Of a DNA stretch of 64,000 bases, positions 28,789-37,477 are shown one piece after another (position 1 is the first letter of the stretch; each line of letters begins with the position of its first letter). The notes below the pieces were generated by a model. That model did not search any database and was not told where the DNA came from. It was given only the letters and a program-made list of their open reading frames with translations. Origin of the DNA: an uncultured Flavobacteriaceae bacterium. GTDB taxonomy: Bacteria > Bacteroidota > Bacteroidia > Flavobacteriales > Flavobacteriaceae. The DNA lies in the NCBI GenBank assembly GCA_947500575.1, contig CANMSI010000003.1, positions 310,001-374,000 on the forward strand, read 5' to 3'. Made by a program: the position numbers and the translations under genes.

Positions 28789-29883
28789 ATGAGTGAAGAA
28801 AGACACAACTGGACCCAAGAAGAAATTTTAGAAGTGTATAACAAACCGATGATGGAATTGTTATACGAAGCGGCTACAGTGCATCGTCAGTATCACGACC
28901 CTAATACCGTACAAGTATCTACTTTACTGTCTATTAAAACAGGGGGTTGCCCAGAGGACTGTGGTTATTGCCCTCAAGCCGCTCGATATCATACCGATAT
29001 AGAAGGAAATGATTTAATGACAGTGCCTCATGTAAAAGCACAGGCATTACGTGCTAAGGCGTCTGGAAGTTCTAGAGTATGTATGGGAGCAGCTTGGAGG
29101 AATGTAAAAGACGGACCCGAATTTGATCAGGTTTTGGAAATGGTGCGTACCATAAACAAATTAGATATGGAAGTTTGTTGTACGCTTGGTATGATTACTG
29201 AAAACCAAGCACAGCGCTTAGCAGAGGCAGGCTTGTATGCTTACAATCATAATTTAGATACCTCGGAGGATTATTATAAAGATGTTATTTCTACCCGTGC
29301 TTTCGAAGATAGACTAGAGACTATTGATAATGTTAGAAAAAGTAATGTAACGGTGTGTAGCGGAGGTATTATAGGAATGGGTGAGAAAGTGGAAGATAGA
29401 GCAGGCATGTTGGTTGCATTGGCTACGCTAAATCCACAACCAGAATCTGTGCCTATAAATGCATTGGTAGCAGTAGAAGGCACTCCGATGGCAGATTTGG
29501 ATCCAATACCTATTTGGGATATGATTCGCATGGTAGCTACTACACGTATTGTAATGCCAAAAACACAAGTACGTTTGTCTGCAGGCCGCACAGAAATGAG
29601 TAGAGAAGGACAAGCGATGTGCTTTTTTGCAGGTGCAAATTCAATTTTTGCAGGAGACAAATTATTAACTACTCCAAACCCAGATGTAAATGAGGATATG
29701 GAGATGTTTAAGTTATTGGGATTAAACCCGCAAAAACCCTTTATTAAAGTAGCTCAGCCCGAGACGGTAGAGGCCAAAGATTCTAAGTATGAATCTCTAG
29801 GTGAAAAACCTAAATGGACTCGCCCAGGACATACTATTGAGCGAAACGAAGTTGCGAAAGAGCAGGCAAAATTGACAGACTAG
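28789..29883 (+). CDS. bioB: Biotin synthase
   Basis: BioB is the radical-SAM enzyme that inserts sulfur into dethiobiotin. The 364-residue protein has the SAM-cluster motif C54-x3-C58-x2-C61 (GGCPEDCGYCPQ), the AMGAAWR segment (as CMGAAWRNVKD) and the second-cluster region (VCCTLGMIT, YNHNLDTSEDYY, VCSGGIIGMGE, RLSAGRTEMS). It has its own promoter and is the last biotin gene in the cluster. Confidence 0.98.
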   Translation: MSEERHNWTQEEILEVYNKPMMELLYEAATVHRQYHDPNTVQVSTLLSIKTGGCPEDCGYCPQAARYHTDIEGNDLMTVPHVKAQALRAKASGSSRVCMGAAWRNVKDGPEFDQVLEMVRTINKLDMEVCCTLGMITENQAQRLAEAGLYAYNHNLDTSEDYYKDVISTRAFEDRLETIDNVRKSNVTVCSGGIIGMGEKVEDRAGMLVALATLNPQPESVPINALVAVEGTPMADLDPIPIWDMIRMVATTRIVMPKTQVRLSAGRTEMSREGQAMCFFAGANSIFAGDKLLTTPNPDVNEDMEMFKLLGLNPQKPFIKVAQPETVEAKDSKYESLGEKPKWTRPGHTIERNEVAKEQAKLTD

Positions 29884-29929
29884 CCCTACTTTAAAGAAAA
29901 TTTTAAGAGTTTTTTTAATTTCTGTTTTT

Positions 29930-29937
29930 TAAATTTG
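29930..29937 (+). promoter_or_regulatory. -7 promoter element for the JmjC-like gene
   Basis: TAAATTTG matches TAnnTTTG. It overlaps the first possible TTG start (29935), which argues for the next TTG (29962) as the translation start. No clear -33 element. Confidence 0.35.
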
Positions 29938-29961
29938 AGATACAATCAAACAGGAACAGAA

Positions 29962-30828
29962 TTGAAATTAAAGGATATTCCCAGGGTAAAAACACTTACT
30001 CGGGAAGAATTTATCAAAAACTATTTTAAACCTCAAAAACCAGTGGTCATAGAACGGTTGGTAGAGGATTGGCCTGCTTATTCTAAATGGAATTTAGAGT
30101 ATATGCGGGAAGTTGCCGGAGATAAAGAAGTGCCTTTATACGATGATAGACCAGTAGATCATAAAGATGGGTTTAATGAACCTCATGCTCAAATGAAGAT
30201 GGCAGCTTATATAGATTTGCTCAAAAAAGAACCTACCCGTTATCGTATTTTTCTTTGGAACATTTTAAAAGAAATCCCGGAATTACAAAAAGATTTTTCT
30301 TATCCAGACCTTGGACTTAGGCTAATGAAATCTTTACCCATGATGTTTTTCGGAGGCACAGATTCCTATACGTTTATGCATTATGATATTGATCTAGCGA
30401 ATATTTTTCATTTTCATTTTGAGGGTAAGAAGGAGTGTATTTTATTTCCACAAACGGAGAATAAATATCTGTACAAAATACCACATGCCTTAATTACCCA
30501 TGAAAGCATTAATTTTTCAGATCCGGACTTTAAAAAATGGCCTGCTTTAAAAAATGTTGGGGGGTATAAGACGCATTTAGACCATGGAGAGGTGCTCTAT
30601 ATACCTGAAGGCTTCTGGCATCATATGAAATATATTACTCCTGGTTTTTCAATGAGCTTAAGAGCGGTTGCCCATAGTCCCAAAAACCTTGGGAAAGCTT
30701 TTTATAATATTTTAGTAATGCGGAATTTTGATAACCTAATGCGAAAACTTAGGGGTCAAAAATGGATAGATTGGAAAAATGAGCGTGCAATTCAAAACAC
30801 CAATAAAAAGCTCAAAATGCTTTCTTAA
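29962..30828 (+). CDS. JmjC/cupin_8-type Fe(II)/2-oxoglutarate-dependent oxygenase
   Basis: The protein resembles the FIH-like JmjC hydroxylases: N-terminal KPVVIERLVEDWPA, the iron ligands H-x-D in FMHYDIDLANIFHFHFEG and the distal histidine in IPEGFWHHMKY. Counted from the TTG at 29962 (288 residues) these are H140, D142 and H220 or H221. Relatives hydroxylate ribosomal proteins, tRNA or other proteins; the target here is unknown. The frame also allows a TTG at 29935, which overlaps a -7 element. The 51-base distance from bioB leaves open co-transcription with it. Confidence 0.82.
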   Translation: MKLKDIPRVKTLTREEFIKNYFKPQKPVVIERLVEDWPAYSKWNLEYMREVAGDKEVPLYDDRPVDHKDGFNEPHAQMKMAAYIDLLKKEPTRYRIFLWNILKEIPELQKDFSYPDLGLRLMKSLPMMFFGGTDSYTFMHYDIDLANIFHFHFEGKKECILFPQTENKYLYKIPHALITHESINFSDPDFKKWPALKNVGGYKTHLDHGEVLYIPEGFWHHMKYITPGFSMSLRAVAHSPKNLGKAFYNILVMRNFDNLMRKLRGQKWIDWKNERAIQNTNKKLKMLS

Positions 30829-30836
30829 AAAGAAGG

Positions 30837-31307
30837 TCACTGGACCAATTCTGTTATTTTTTCATAAACTAAATGCCGTTCCCATCCACGGTAAAAGAGA
30901 TAATCTGCAAGCTTTTTTCTTTTCTTTTGAATATTTGTTTCATTAATAGCCGCTAAACGTTTTTTGGACAGTTTGTCAAAGGTTTCTAAATAGGCCTGTT
31001 CGTCTATCTCCTTTAAGGCTGTTTTAATATTGTAGTTAGAAATACCTCGTTGTTTTAATTCTGAGACAATTCTATTTTTACCCCACTTTTTTATATTAAA
31101 TTTTCCTCGAGCATAGCTTTGAGCAAAACGTTCTTCATTGAGATAATTGTGGATAATAAGATGCGCTACTATTTGATCAATTGCCTCAGGAATCATGCGC
31201 ATTTCTTTTAATTTAGAGATCACATCTTTATGGCAGCGTTCCTGATAGGCGCAATAGTACTCTATTTTCTTAGTGGCTTCTGAAACTGTGTAGGTTTTTT
31301 GATGCAT
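30837..31307 (-). CDS. recX: Regulatory protein RecX
   Basis: RecX binds and inhibits RecA filaments. The 156-residue protein is made of the usual repeated three-helix modules: KIEYYCAYQERCHKDVISKLKEM, LNEERFAQSYARGKF, KWGKNRIVSELKQRGI and a fourth C-terminal helix set ending in YEKITEL. There is no recA in the window. It converges on the JmjC-like gene, 8 bases apart. Confidence 0.92.
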   Translation of the reverse strand: MHQKTYTVSEATKKIEYYCAYQERCHKDVISKLKEMRMIPEAIDQIVAHLIIHNYLNEERFAQSYARGKFNIKKWGKNRIVSELKQRGISNYNIKTALKEIDEQAYLETFDKLSKKRLAAINETNIQKKRKKLADYLFYRGWERHLVYEKITELVQ

Positions 31308-31355
31308 TACGAGTCCAAAGATACTAAATCCTTTTACTCATTTTAAAGCATAAAA

Positions 31356-31384
31356 AAAAGCGACTCCAAGTACGGAGTCGCTTT
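31356..31384 (-). terminator. Terminator after RNase G gene
   Basis: Stem AAAGCGACTCC / GGAGTCGCTTT with a 6-base loop and, on the minus strand, a long T run. It begins only about 4 bases after the rng stop. Confidence 0.85.
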
Positions 31385-31388
31385 GTAT

Positions 31389-32966
31389 TTATTGAATGCT
31401 TATGGTTTTACCGTTTTTATCTTTAAAACGATACTCGAGGTACGTATATGCGTCTCTCGGCTGTATTTTAATCCATTTTTTATGTTCTAAGAACCACTTA
31501 GAACGCATGGATGGGAAACCTTTAGTAAGATAGGCCGCAATAAAAGGATGCGTATTTAATATAATACCTTGATCTTTTTTTTGGTTTTTTAGGATTCGTT
31601 CCAGATCTGAATTGATTTTATCTATCAAAACAATAGGAGCTTCTACCTCTCCATTTTTTCCGGTAGGATCTTCCTCCGTAGTTTTAATATTCATTTCTGG
31701 TCTTACCCGTTGTCTTGTAATTTGTACAAGCCCAAACTTGCTCGGAGGCAATATTTTATGCTTGGCTCTGTCATCTTTCATCTCATCTCTTAAATGATCA
31801 AAAAGCTTTCTTCTGTGTTGGGCTTTTCCCATGTCGATAAAATCGACCACAATAATTCCACCCATATCCCTCAACCGCAATTGCCTTGCGATTTCAGAGG
31901 CAGACAACAAATTAACTTCTAATGCCGTATCTTCTTGGTTTTTGGCTTTGTTCGAACGATTTCCACTATTTACATCAATTACGTGTAAAGCTTCAGTATG
32001 TTCTATAATTAAATAGGCTCCCTTACTCATGGAAGCGGTACGACCAAACGAGGTTTTAATTTGTCTTTCAATCCCAAATTTTTCAAAAATGGGAACAGAA
32101 GATTTGTACAATTTTACAATAGATTCTTTCTGTGGAGCAATTTCGCTCACATAATCTTTAATTTGTTCATAAAGCGTTTCGTCATCTACATGAATACCTG
32201 TAAAGGTATCATTAAAAACATCTCTTAGAATGGAGGAGGCTCTATTGAGCTCTACCATTACCTTAGATGGATGAGGCGCTTTGTACAATTTTTTGCACAT
32301 TGCTGTCCATTTGGACAACAAGTTTTGCAGGTCTTTGTCTAATTCTGCGACTTTTTTACCTTCTGCAACTGTTCGGATTATAACTCCAAAACCTTTTGGC
32401 TTAATGCTTTTTACAAGTCTCTTAAGTCGGTCCTTTTCTTCTTTACTTCCTATTTTCTGTGAAACAGAAATACGATCAGAAAAAGGGACCATTACCAAAT
32501 AACGCCCAGCAATGGACAGTTCCGAACTAATTCTCGGACCTTTGGTAGAAATGGGTTCTTTCACAATTTGCACTAATAAAGACTGATTTGACTTGATAAC
32601 ATCATTGATGCTACCATGTTTATCAATGTCTTTTTCGAATGGAAAATTTTTGAGGGAATAATCCCTTAGTTTTCCTGTACTAGCTCTTTTAATGAATTTT
32701 AGCATGGAAGACAGTTGCGGCCCTAGGTCGTGATAATGCAAAAAAGCATCTTTTTCGTAACCTACATTTACAAAGGCTGCATTAAGACCGGTAACAGGTT
32801 TCCGAATCTTGGCAATTAGGATATCGCCAACAGAGAAATCATTACTGTCTTCTTCTTTATGCAATTCAGTGAGTTTTCCATCCTTTAGTAAGGCAAAATC
32901 GACGGCATCTGAATTGGATCTTACGATTAATTCTCTATTCACCTGAATCGATTTATATTTACCCAT
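31389..32966 (-). CDS. rng: Ribonuclease G (RNase E/G family)
   Basis: This endoribonuclease of 525 residues has an N-terminal S1-like RNA-binding domain (about 40-110), and the catalytic metal-binding aspartates D331 (HVIDVNSGN) and D375 (VVDFIDM). It is shorter than RNase E and lacks the long disordered C-terminal scaffold, so it is the RNase G type. In E. coli RNase G matures 16S rRNA 5' ends and some mRNAs. It sits in a minus-strand group with HU and a tiny ribosomal protein. Confidence 0.95.
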   Translation of the reverse strand: MGKYKSIQVNRELIVRSNSDAVDFALLKDGKLTELHKEEDSNDFSVGDILIAKIRKPVTGLNAAFVNVGYEKDAFLHYHDLGPQLSSMLKFIKRASTGKLRDYSLKNFPFEKDIDKHGSINDVIKSNQSLLVQIVKEPISTKGPRISSELSIAGRYLVMVPFSDRISVSQKIGSKEEKDRLKRLVKSIKPKGFGVIIRTVAEGKKVAELDKDLQNLLSKWTAMCKKLYKAPHPSKVMVELNRASSILRDVFNDTFTGIHVDDETLYEQIKDYVSEIAPQKESIVKLYKSSVPIFEKFGIERQIKTSFGRTASMSKGAYLIIEHTEALHVIDVNSGNRSNKAKNQEDTALEVNLLSASEIARQLRLRDMGGIIVVDFIDMGKAQHRRKLFDHLRDEMKDDRAKHKILPPSKFGLVQITRQRVRPEMNIKTTEEDPTGKNGEVEAPIVLIDKINSDLERILKNQKKDQGIILNTHPFIAAYLTKGFPSMRSKWFLEHKKWIKIQPRDAYTYLEYRFKDKNGKTISIQ

Positions 32967-33073
32967 ATCTGATTTGAACGGGTAAACGGATTAAACTATA
33001 TAATTGAAACGGATTGTATATATCCGCTGAAACTCTTTCTTTTGAATTTCGAATGTCAATGAACGTATAAAAT

Positions 33074-33102
33074 GAAAAAGTAGTTGTTACAACTACTTTT
33101 TC
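33074..33102 (-). terminator. Perfect hairpin overlapping the stop codon of the 29-residue gene
   Basis: The 14-base arms GAAAAAGTAGTTGT and ACAACTACTTTTTC flank a single T. On the minus strand it ends in TTTTTCATTTTAT. The stop codon of the small gene (33093-33095) is in the hairpin itself, so the last two to three codons form the stem. Confidence 0.7.
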
Positions 33103-33182
33103 TTGTGTCGGTTGGCTCTCCTTCGCTTCTTCCGCTTGTGAGTAGCCACCTTATGTCTTTTTCTTTTTTTACCACTCGGCAT
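33093..33182 (-). CDS. 29-residue bS22/mS38-like (AURKAIP1/COX24 domain) ribosomal protein
   Basis: A short minus-strand frame with ATG at 33182 encodes 29 residues, starting MPSGKKRKRHKVATHKRKK and ending in RANRHKKK; more than half are Lys or Arg. This is the pattern of the AURKAIP1/COX24 C-terminal domain, found as a tiny stand-alone ribosomal protein in Bacteroidota and related to mitochondrial mS38 and actinobacterial bS22. It is expected at the decoding side of the small subunit. It starts 27 bases after the HU gene stop, and its stop codon is within a terminator hairpin. It is too short for most gene callers. Confidence 0.8.
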   Translation of the reverse strand: MPSGKKRKRHKVATHKRKKRRRANRHKKK

Positions 33183-33209
33183 AAAATTCTACTTTTAAAT
33201 TACTAATTT

Positions 33210-33500
33210 TTATTTTACTTGTACGTTGCTTTTTACTCCTTCTACAAAAACCTTCGCTGGTTTAAAAGCTGGGATGTTGTGTGCAGGTATTTTGATGGTA
33301 GTATTTTTGGAAATATTTCTACCTGTTTTTTCAGCTCTAGTTTTAATAATAAAACTTCCGAAACCTCTTAAATACACGTTATCTCCATTTTCTAGAGAAG
33401 ATTTTACCTCTTCCATAAAGGATTCAACAGTTGCTTGCACATCTCCTTTTTCAATTCCCAGTTTCTCTGAGATTCTCGTTACAATATCCGCTTTAGTCAT
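33210..33500 (-). CDS. HU/IHF-family nucleoid DNA-binding protein
   Basis: A 96-residue histone-like protein with the family fold: N-terminal helices (MTKADIVTRISEKLGIEKGDVQATVESFMEEVKSS, shown in part), VYLRGFGSFIIKTRAEKTGRN (the G-F-G-S-F turn), and the DNA-binding arm with NTTIKIPAHNIPAFKPAKVF. It bends DNA and compacts the nucleoid. HU and IHF subunits cannot be told apart here. It leads a minus-strand unit with the small ribosomal protein. Confidence 0.95.
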   Translation of the reverse strand: MTKADIVTRISEKLGIEKGDVQATVESFMEEVKSSLENGDNVYLRGFGSFIIKTRAEKTGRNISKNTTIKIPAHNIPAFKPAKVFVEGVKSNVQVK

Positions 33501-33538
33501 TTTAGATAATTAGTTTTCTGTATGTTTTTTTTGGGTTG

Positions 33539-33546
33539 CAAATATA
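33539..33546 (-). promoter_or_regulatory. -7 promoter element for the HU gene
   Basis: On the minus strand TATATTTG matches TAnnTTTG, 38 bases before the HU ATG. A TTG lies only 11 bases upstream, so the -33 element is not well placed. Confidence 0.45.
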
Positions 33547-33600
33547 TAAATTAAATTCAATCTTTCGCTGTAAAGAACTAATTTTAAGTATATAAACTAC

Positions 33601-33608
33601 TACTTTTG
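33601..33608 (+). promoter_or_regulatory. -7 promoter element for mutY
   Basis: TACTTTTG matches TAnnTTTG, 19 bases before the mutY ATG; back to back with the HU promoter. No clear -33 TTG. Confidence 0.4.
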
Positions 33609-33627
33609 CTGCTTAGTATTATTAAAC

Positions 33628-34674
33628 ATGTCTTTTTCGCAAAAAATACTCCACTGGTATTCTGAAAACAAACGCGATTTGCCTTGGAGGCATACCACAG
33701 ATCCTTACAAAATATGGCTGTCAGAAATAATGTTACAGCAGACGAGAGTGGCGCAGGGAACACCCTATTATTTTAGTTTTTTGGAGCATTTTCCAACGGT
33801 TGAAGATTTGGCAAATGCAAGCGAAGAAAAAGTACTAAAATTATGGCAAGGATTGGGGTATTATTCGAGAGCTAGAAATCTTCATGCTACCGCTAAAATT
33901 ATTTCCGAGAAGTACAAGGGTGAATTTCCTTCAAATTACAAAGAACTTTTAGCCTTAAAAGGAGTGGGAGACTATACTGCTAGTGCTATAGCCTCTATTT
34001 GTTTTAATCTGCCCGAACCTGTAGTAGATGGGAATGTCTATAGAGTGCTAGCACGTTATTTTGGAATAGATACTCCCATAAATAGTACAGAAGGAATAGC
34101 CCAGTTTAAAACCTTGGCTAGAGAAGTAATGGATCCTACAAATATGCGCGATTACAACCAGGGGATTATGGAATTTGGAGCCATTCAGTGTGCTCCACAA
34201 AAACCGTATTGTTTGCATTGTCCATTGAATGATAGTTGTGCTTCTTTGAGTGCTAATAAGATTCATTTACTTCCTGTAAAATTGAAGAAAACAAAAGTTA
34301 GGAATCGCTATTTTAACTATATTATTCCCATAGACGATCATAAAAGAACAGTTCTAAACCAGCGGAAGGGTAAAGGAATTTGGCAACATTTATATGAATT
34401 TCCACTTGTAGAATTAGAGCATATTGGAAATTTGAAGGAAGTAAGATCTAAAATACCCGAAGAATTCGCCATGGCAGCTATAGACCAAATACAGTTGTTT
34501 AATGAAGATGTCGTGATTCATAAACTATCTCACCAGCATATTCATACGCAGTTTTGGATTGTAAATACAACGAACCAAATTGCTAAGGGAATTCCGATAA
34601 GTAAATTGGAAGATTATCCCGTTCCAGTTTTGATAGCAGATTTTATAAAAGCGTTTAAAAATTCGTATTTTTGA
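33628..34674 (+). CDS. mutY: A/G-specific adenine glycosylase
   Basis: MutY removes adenine mispaired with 8-oxoguanine. In 348 residues it shows the catalytic E33 (LSEIMLQQTRV), the helix-hairpin-helix GVGDYTASAI with D134 (VVDGNVYRV), the iron-sulfur cluster cysteines C188, C195, C198 and C204, and a C-terminal NUDIX-like 8-oxoG sensing domain. The gene order mutY-ssb-gldE-gldD is known from other gliding flavobacteria such as Flavobacterium johnsoniae. Confidence 0.97.
   Translation: MSFSQKILHWYSENKRDLPWRHTTDPYKIWLSEIMLQQTRVAQGTPYYFSFLEHFPTVEDLANASEEKVLKLWQGLGYYSRARNLHATAKIISEKYKGEFPSNYKELLALKGVGDYTASAIASICFNLPEPVVDGNVYRVLARYFGIDTPINSTEGIAQFKTLAREVMDPTNMRDYNQGIMEFGAIQCAPQKPYCLHCPLNDSCASLSANKIHLLPVKLKKTKVRNRYFNYIIPIDDHKRTVLNQRKGKGIWQHLYEFPLVELEHIGNLKEVRSKIPEEFAMAAIDQIQLFNEDVVIHKLSHQHIHTQFWIVNTTNQIAKGIPISKLEDYPVPVLIADFIKAFKNSYF
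34666..34673 (+). promoter_or_regulatory. Possible internal -7 element for ssb
   Basis: TATTTTTG matches TAnnTTTG and lies within the last codons of mutY, 17 bases before the ssb ATG. No TTG at proper spacing. Confidence 0.3.
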
Positions 34675-34690
34675 AAGTAAGATATAAGTT

Positions 34691-35167
34691 ATGAGTGGAA
34701 CATTAAATAAGGTAATGCTAATTGGGCATTTGGGTGATGAAGTTAAAATACATTATTTTGAAGGGGGTAATTGTATAGGACGTTTTCCGTTAGCTACAAA
34801 TGAGAGTTATACGAACAAGCAAACGGGAGAAAAAGTAACGAATACAGATTGGCATAATGTAGTTGTTCGGAATAAAGCGGCAGAAATATGCGAAAAATAC
34901 CTCAGTAAAGGAGATAAGATTTATGTAGAAGGACGTCTTAAAAACCGTCAGTGGCAGGGAGAAGATGGTGTTACGCGTTATACCACAGAGGTACATGTAC
35001 AAGAGTTTACTTTTCTTTCTACTAAGAAAGAGAGTTTAGCAAATGCGCAACAAACAAATTCGCCAAGCCCACAAGCTACACAGCAAGCTTCCAACCCGAT
35101 CGCTAATGCACCTGTTACTAGCTCGTCAACAAGCGAACCAGAACAGGATGATGATTTACCATTTTAG
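34691..35167 (+). CDS. ssb: Single-stranded DNA-binding protein
   Basis: A 158-residue protein with an N-terminal OB-fold (residues 1-110: NKVMLIGHLGDEV, IGRFPLATNESY, TDWHNVVVRNKAAEICEKYL, GDKIYVEGRLKNRQW), a Gln/Ser/Pro-rich disordered linker, and the acidic C-terminal tip DDDLPF that recruits replication and repair proteins. It is 16 bases after mutY. Confidence 0.97.
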   Translation: MSGTLNKVMLIGHLGDEVKIHYFEGGNCIGRFPLATNESYTNKQTGEKVTNTDWHNVVVRNKAAEICEKYLSKGDKIYVEGRLKNRQWQGEDGVTRYTTEVHVQEFTFLSTKKESLANAQQTNSPSPQATQQASNPIANAPVTSSSTSEPEQDDDLPF

Positions 35168-35187
35168 ACTTAATTAAATTGTAGCTA

Positions 35188-36510
35188 TTGGATCCTGACC
35201 CCCTTAGTTTTTTATTTTTTATCGCTTCCGACGGTACCTTGGTTCTCAAAGCAGTGATACTAGTTTTTCTTTTGGCATGTTCTGCACTTATTTCTGGAGC
35301 AGAGGTTGCTTTTTTTGGACTTTCAAGTACAGACACGAATCTTATTGAAGAAGAAAAAACGGCAACAGGGGCTATTATTACAAAGCTCTTGGATCAACCA
35401 AAGAAGTTGTTGGCTACAATCCTGATAGGCAATAATGCAATTAATATTGGGATTGTATTATTGTTTAATTCTATTGGTGATACTCTTTTTACCGAAATTA
35501 ATTATCAATTGTTTGGATTTATTTCTGTGAGGTTTATCATAGAAGTAATCCTGGTTACTTTTCTCATTTTGATGTTTGGAGAAATTCTCCCCAAAGTATA
35601 TGCCAATAGAAATCGAGTAAGGTTTGCTCATTTTATGGCGTATCCTCTGAAAACGTTAGATTTTCTTTTTACTCCGTTAAGTGGCCCTATGAGAGCTGGG
35701 ACAATTTTCATATATAACAAACTGGGAAAGCAAAAGACCAACCTTAGTATAGATCAACTTTCGCAGGCATTAGAACTTACATCAGAGGGCGACACAACCA
35801 AAGAGGAGCAGAAAATTTTAGAAGGAATTGTTTCTTTTGGAAATACCGACACCAAACAAGTAATGCGACCAAGGATCGATATTTTTGCCTTAAATGAAGA
35901 GATGAAGTTTTTGGAGGTGATGGACGCTATTAAAAAGAACGGATATTCTAGGATTCCTGTTTTTTCCGACCATATGGATAATGTATTGGGAGTATTGTAT
36001 GTAAAAGATCTACTGCCTTATATTGATAGAAAAACATTTAACTGGATAAGTTTAATTAGAGAACCATATTTTGTTCCAGAAAATAAAAAATTAGATGATT
36101 TATTGTTAGAGTTTAAGGACAAGAAGAATCATTTAGCGGTTGTTGTTGATGAATATGGAGGTACTTCTGGGATTGTGACCTTGGAAGATATCATTGAAGA
36201 GATAGTAGGAGATATAAGTGATGAATTTGATGATGAAGACTTAGTGTTTTCTAAATTGGATGATTATAACTATGTATTTGACGGGAAAACGGCATTAAAA
36301 GATTTTTATAGGGTTGTAAAAATTGAGGATGAGGATGACTTTGAGGCACAAAAAGGAGAATCTGAAACAATCGCAGGTTTTGTCCTTGAAATTGCAGGAA
36401 GCTTTCCTAAGAGGGGAGAAAAAGTACACTATAAAAATTATCAGTTTATAGTAGAAAGCTTGGATAAAAAGCGCTTAAAACAAATTAAAATTACCCTTCC
36501 AAATGAATAA
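35188..36510 (+). CDS. gldE: Gliding motility-associated protein GldE (CNNM/CorC-like)
   Basis: A 440-residue inner-membrane protein beginning at a TTG (35188); there is no earlier ATG. It has an N-terminal DUF21/CNNM membrane domain with about four helices (residues 10-175), two CBS repeats (VMRPRIDIFALNEEM, SLIREPYFVPENKKLDDLL) and a CorC/HlyC C-terminal domain (VVVDEYGGTSGIVTLEDIIEEIVGDI, then FDGKTALKDF). Placed right before gldD and overlapping it by 8 bases, it matches GldE of F. johnsoniae, which works with GldD in gliding and type IX secretion. Metal transport is the role of relatives. Confidence 0.92.
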   Translation: MDPDPLSFLFFIASDGTLVLKAVILVFLLACSALISGAEVAFFGLSSTDTNLIEEEKTATGAIITKLLDQPKKLLATILIGNNAINIGIVLLFNSIGDTLFTEINYQLFGFISVRFIIEVILVTFLILMFGEILPKVYANRNRVRFAHFMAYPLKTLDFLFTPLSGPMRAGTIFIYNKLGKQKTNLSIDQLSQALELTSEGDTTKEEQKILEGIVSFGNTDTKQVMRPRIDIFALNEEMKFLEVMDAIKKNGYSRIPVFSDHMDNVLGVLYVKDLLPYIDRKTFNWISLIREPYFVPENKKLDDLLLEFKDKKNHLAVVVDEYGGTSGIVTLEDIIEEIVGDISDEFDDEDLVFSKLDDYNYVFDGKTALKDFYRVVKIEDEDDFEAQKGESETIAGFVLEIAGSFPKRGEKVHYKNYQFIVESLDKKRLKQIKITLPNE

Positions 36511-37057
36511 TAAATTACTATTTATAGTGTTAACTGCATTGTTTTTAAAAGGCTGTAAGGAAGATGTGTTGCCCAAGCCAAAGGCAATGCTGCGTTTAGA
36601 TTACCCCCAACCTAAAACGGGGATGCTAGAAACAGATCAGTTTACATTTCAATACAATCAGCAAGCGCAATTAAAATCTAAGAATTCTCAATCCCTCACT
36701 TTGGACTATCCGGCAATGAAAGGCTCTATTTTTCTTACGTATAAGAAGGTAGATGGAAATCTTAACAACCTTTTATCAGATGCCCAAAAACTCTCTTACG
36801 AACATGTTGTAAAAGCTGATGATATCCGGGAGAAGGTATTTATGAATACCGATGCTAAGGTATACGGTATGTTCTATGAAGTAGCAGGCGATGCCGCTTC
36901 ACAATCTCAATTCTATGTAACAGATAGCATACAACATTTTGTAACTGGGTCCTTGTATTTCTATGCCAAGCCCAATTACGATTCTATCTTACCTGCTGCA
37001 GCCTATTTACAAGGAGATATTGTTACTATTATGGAGACTTTACGTTGGAAAGAATGA
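36503..37057 (+). CDS. gldD: Gliding motility lipoprotein GldD
   Basis: A 184-residue lipoprotein with signal MNNKLLFIVLTALFLKGCKE (lipobox LKGC). The conserved segments PKAMLRLDYPQP, KGSIFLTYK and YGMFYEVAGDAASQSQFYVTDS..HFVTGSLYF identify GldD. It is required for gliding in F. johnsoniae. Its start is within the end of gldE, showing translational coupling. It has no visible terminator before the converging small lipoprotein gene. Confidence 0.93.
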   Translation: MNNKLLFIVLTALFLKGCKEDVLPKPKAMLRLDYPQPKTGMLETDQFTFQYNQQAQLKSKNSQSLTLDYPAMKGSIFLTYKKVDGNLNNLLSDAQKLSYEHVVKADDIREKVFMNTDAKVYGMFYEVAGDAASQSQFYVTDSIQHFVTGSLYFYAKPNYDSILPAAAYLQGDIVTIMETLRWKE

Positions 37058-37075
37058 ACTAATTTAAATAAACCA

Positions 37076-37477
37076 TTACTTCAATAAAGCCTCTGCCTTT
37101 TCAATACTACTGTTTATTTGTGTTTTCAACGCTTTTACTTTTGTCTCTTCCTCGTCTAACCATTTTTGCTTTTCTTCGGTCAGCGCTTTCCCGTTCATAA
37201 TTTCATCAGAATCAAAACGTTTGCCAAAGTTCATCATCCAATCCATCATGCTGTCATGAGCGTTTTGTAATTCTACTTTTGCTTTTGAATATTCTGTGGT
37301 GTTTTCTTCGGTTTTCATTTTAGTATCTAAATCGCCCATTAGGGAACTTAGCTTGCCCATTTTGGGCATTACCTCGTCATGAATTTGCATTACCGCCTCC
37401 ATTTGGTTAGGCGATTCTTTGCAGGAAAAGGTGAACAAAAGGAGTAAAGAGATTGCTACTAATATTGATTTTTTCAT
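37076..37477 (-). CDS. Small helical lipoprotein, unknown function
   Basis: From the ATG at 37477 the protein has 133 residues: a lipoprotein signal (MKKSILVAISLLLLFTFSCKE), then a mainly helical, charged region with methionine-rich pairs (SMMDWMMNFGKRFDSDEIM). Flavobacteria have similar small lipoproteins, sometimes labelled viral A-type inclusion protein for their coiled-coil character. A -7 element TAAATTTG lies on the minus strand at 37536-37543. Function unknown. Confidence 0.7.
   Translation of the reverse strand: MKKSILVAISLLLLFTFSCKESPNQMEAVMQIHDEVMPKMGKLSSLMGDLDTKMKTEENTTEYSKAKVELQNAHDSMMDWMMNFGKRFDSDEIMNGKALTEEKQKWLDEEETKVKALKTQINSSIEKAEALLK

Noticed and set aside
33003-33060. Short hairpin upstream of rng (CGGAT...ATCCG) as a small RNA or riboswitch
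   Set aside because: Only a 5-base stem in AT-rich sequence, with no conserved motif or promoter; not supportable.
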